From Cherax quadricarinatus (lineage: Eukaryota > Arthropoda > Malacostraca > Decapoda > Parastacidae): 64,000 bases of DNA. Made by a program: the position numbers and the translations under genes. Below are positions 63,898-64,000 of this stretch, piece by piece (positions within the stretch are counted from its first letter, which is position 1; every line of letters starts with the position of its first letter). Under the pieces are notes generated by a model, which saw only the letters and a program-made list of their open reading frames with translations, was not told where the DNA came from and made no database searches. Location of the stretch: assembly GCF_038502225.1 (NCBI RefSeq), contig NW_027196945.1, positions 1-64,000 on the forward strand, in the 5' to 3' direction.

Positions 63898-64000
63898 TGA
63901 GATGCATCACTTATTAAAACTGAAGCCCTTCAGACTCTCGGTAGGTACTGTTAAGATGCATCACCTATTAAAACTGAAGCGATTCAGACTCTCGTTAGGT
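63898..64000 (+). repeat. Start of a 54-bp tandem repeat cut by the window edge
   Basis: GATGCATCACYTATTAAAAC and the following TGAAGC..TTCAGACTCTCG stretch occur at 63901 and again at 63955, almost identical. The array probably continues past the edge. Confidence 0.75.

Overview
The window is repeat-dominated eukaryotic (animal) nuclear DNA. It shows no bacterial or phage gene organisation. The mix of transposon families, the (TA)n arrays, the tRNA-like SINEs and one intron-flanked exon of a vigilin-type KH protein suggest an arthropod, most likely a decapod crustacean. That identification is inference from familiarity with such repeats and was not tested by any search.

Layout. Bases 1-26458 are stacked minisatellites: an 18-bp array (1-5096), a 23-bp array (5110-7628), a 51-bp array of about 300 units (7629-23187), then, after 1.7 kb of other sequence, a second 23-bp array (24890-26328) and a 14-bp array. 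The sequence following the 51-bp array recurs in diverged form after the second 23-bp array (26505-27345), so the locus looks duplicated. Bases 27.4-29.4 kb hold decayed Penelope-like elements (PLEs). Bases 29.8-53.1 kb are a mosaic in which several repeat families end at (TA)n arrays: PLE terminal repeats, a TIR element with GTCGTGCCGAATA ends, a 330-bp inverted pair, two RTE-like non-LTR retrotransposons in tail-to-tail inversion (one split by a non-coding LTR element), a decayed retrotransposon with a restriction-like endonuclease (RLE) type tail, tRNA-like SINEs and degenerate LINE fragments. Bases 53.1-58.4 kb are a third RTE-like copy, split by a 1.9-kb element that encodes only an ORF1/Gag-like zinc-knuckle protein.

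The only convincing host coding sequence is a 154-bp exon (59878-60031) encoding a KH domain like those of vigilin, with good splice sites. A possible 24-codon upstream exon in compatible phase lies at 58646-58717. The rest is minisatellites (38-bp and 21-bp units), a tRNA-like SINE and a possible pogo/Tigger-like DNA transposon remnant. Much of the window may therefore be intronic or intergenic DNA around this gene.

Almost all long reading frames in the arrays are artefacts of repeat units whose length or composition lacks stops. The real protein-coding signals are transposon proteins, most of them broken. The items most worth a second look are a hammerhead-ribozyme-like fold in the PLE terminal repeats, the ORF1-only element, the non-autonomous LTR element with four perfect TGACGTCA sites, and the duplicated minisatellite locus in which one copy expanded while the other kept about one unit.
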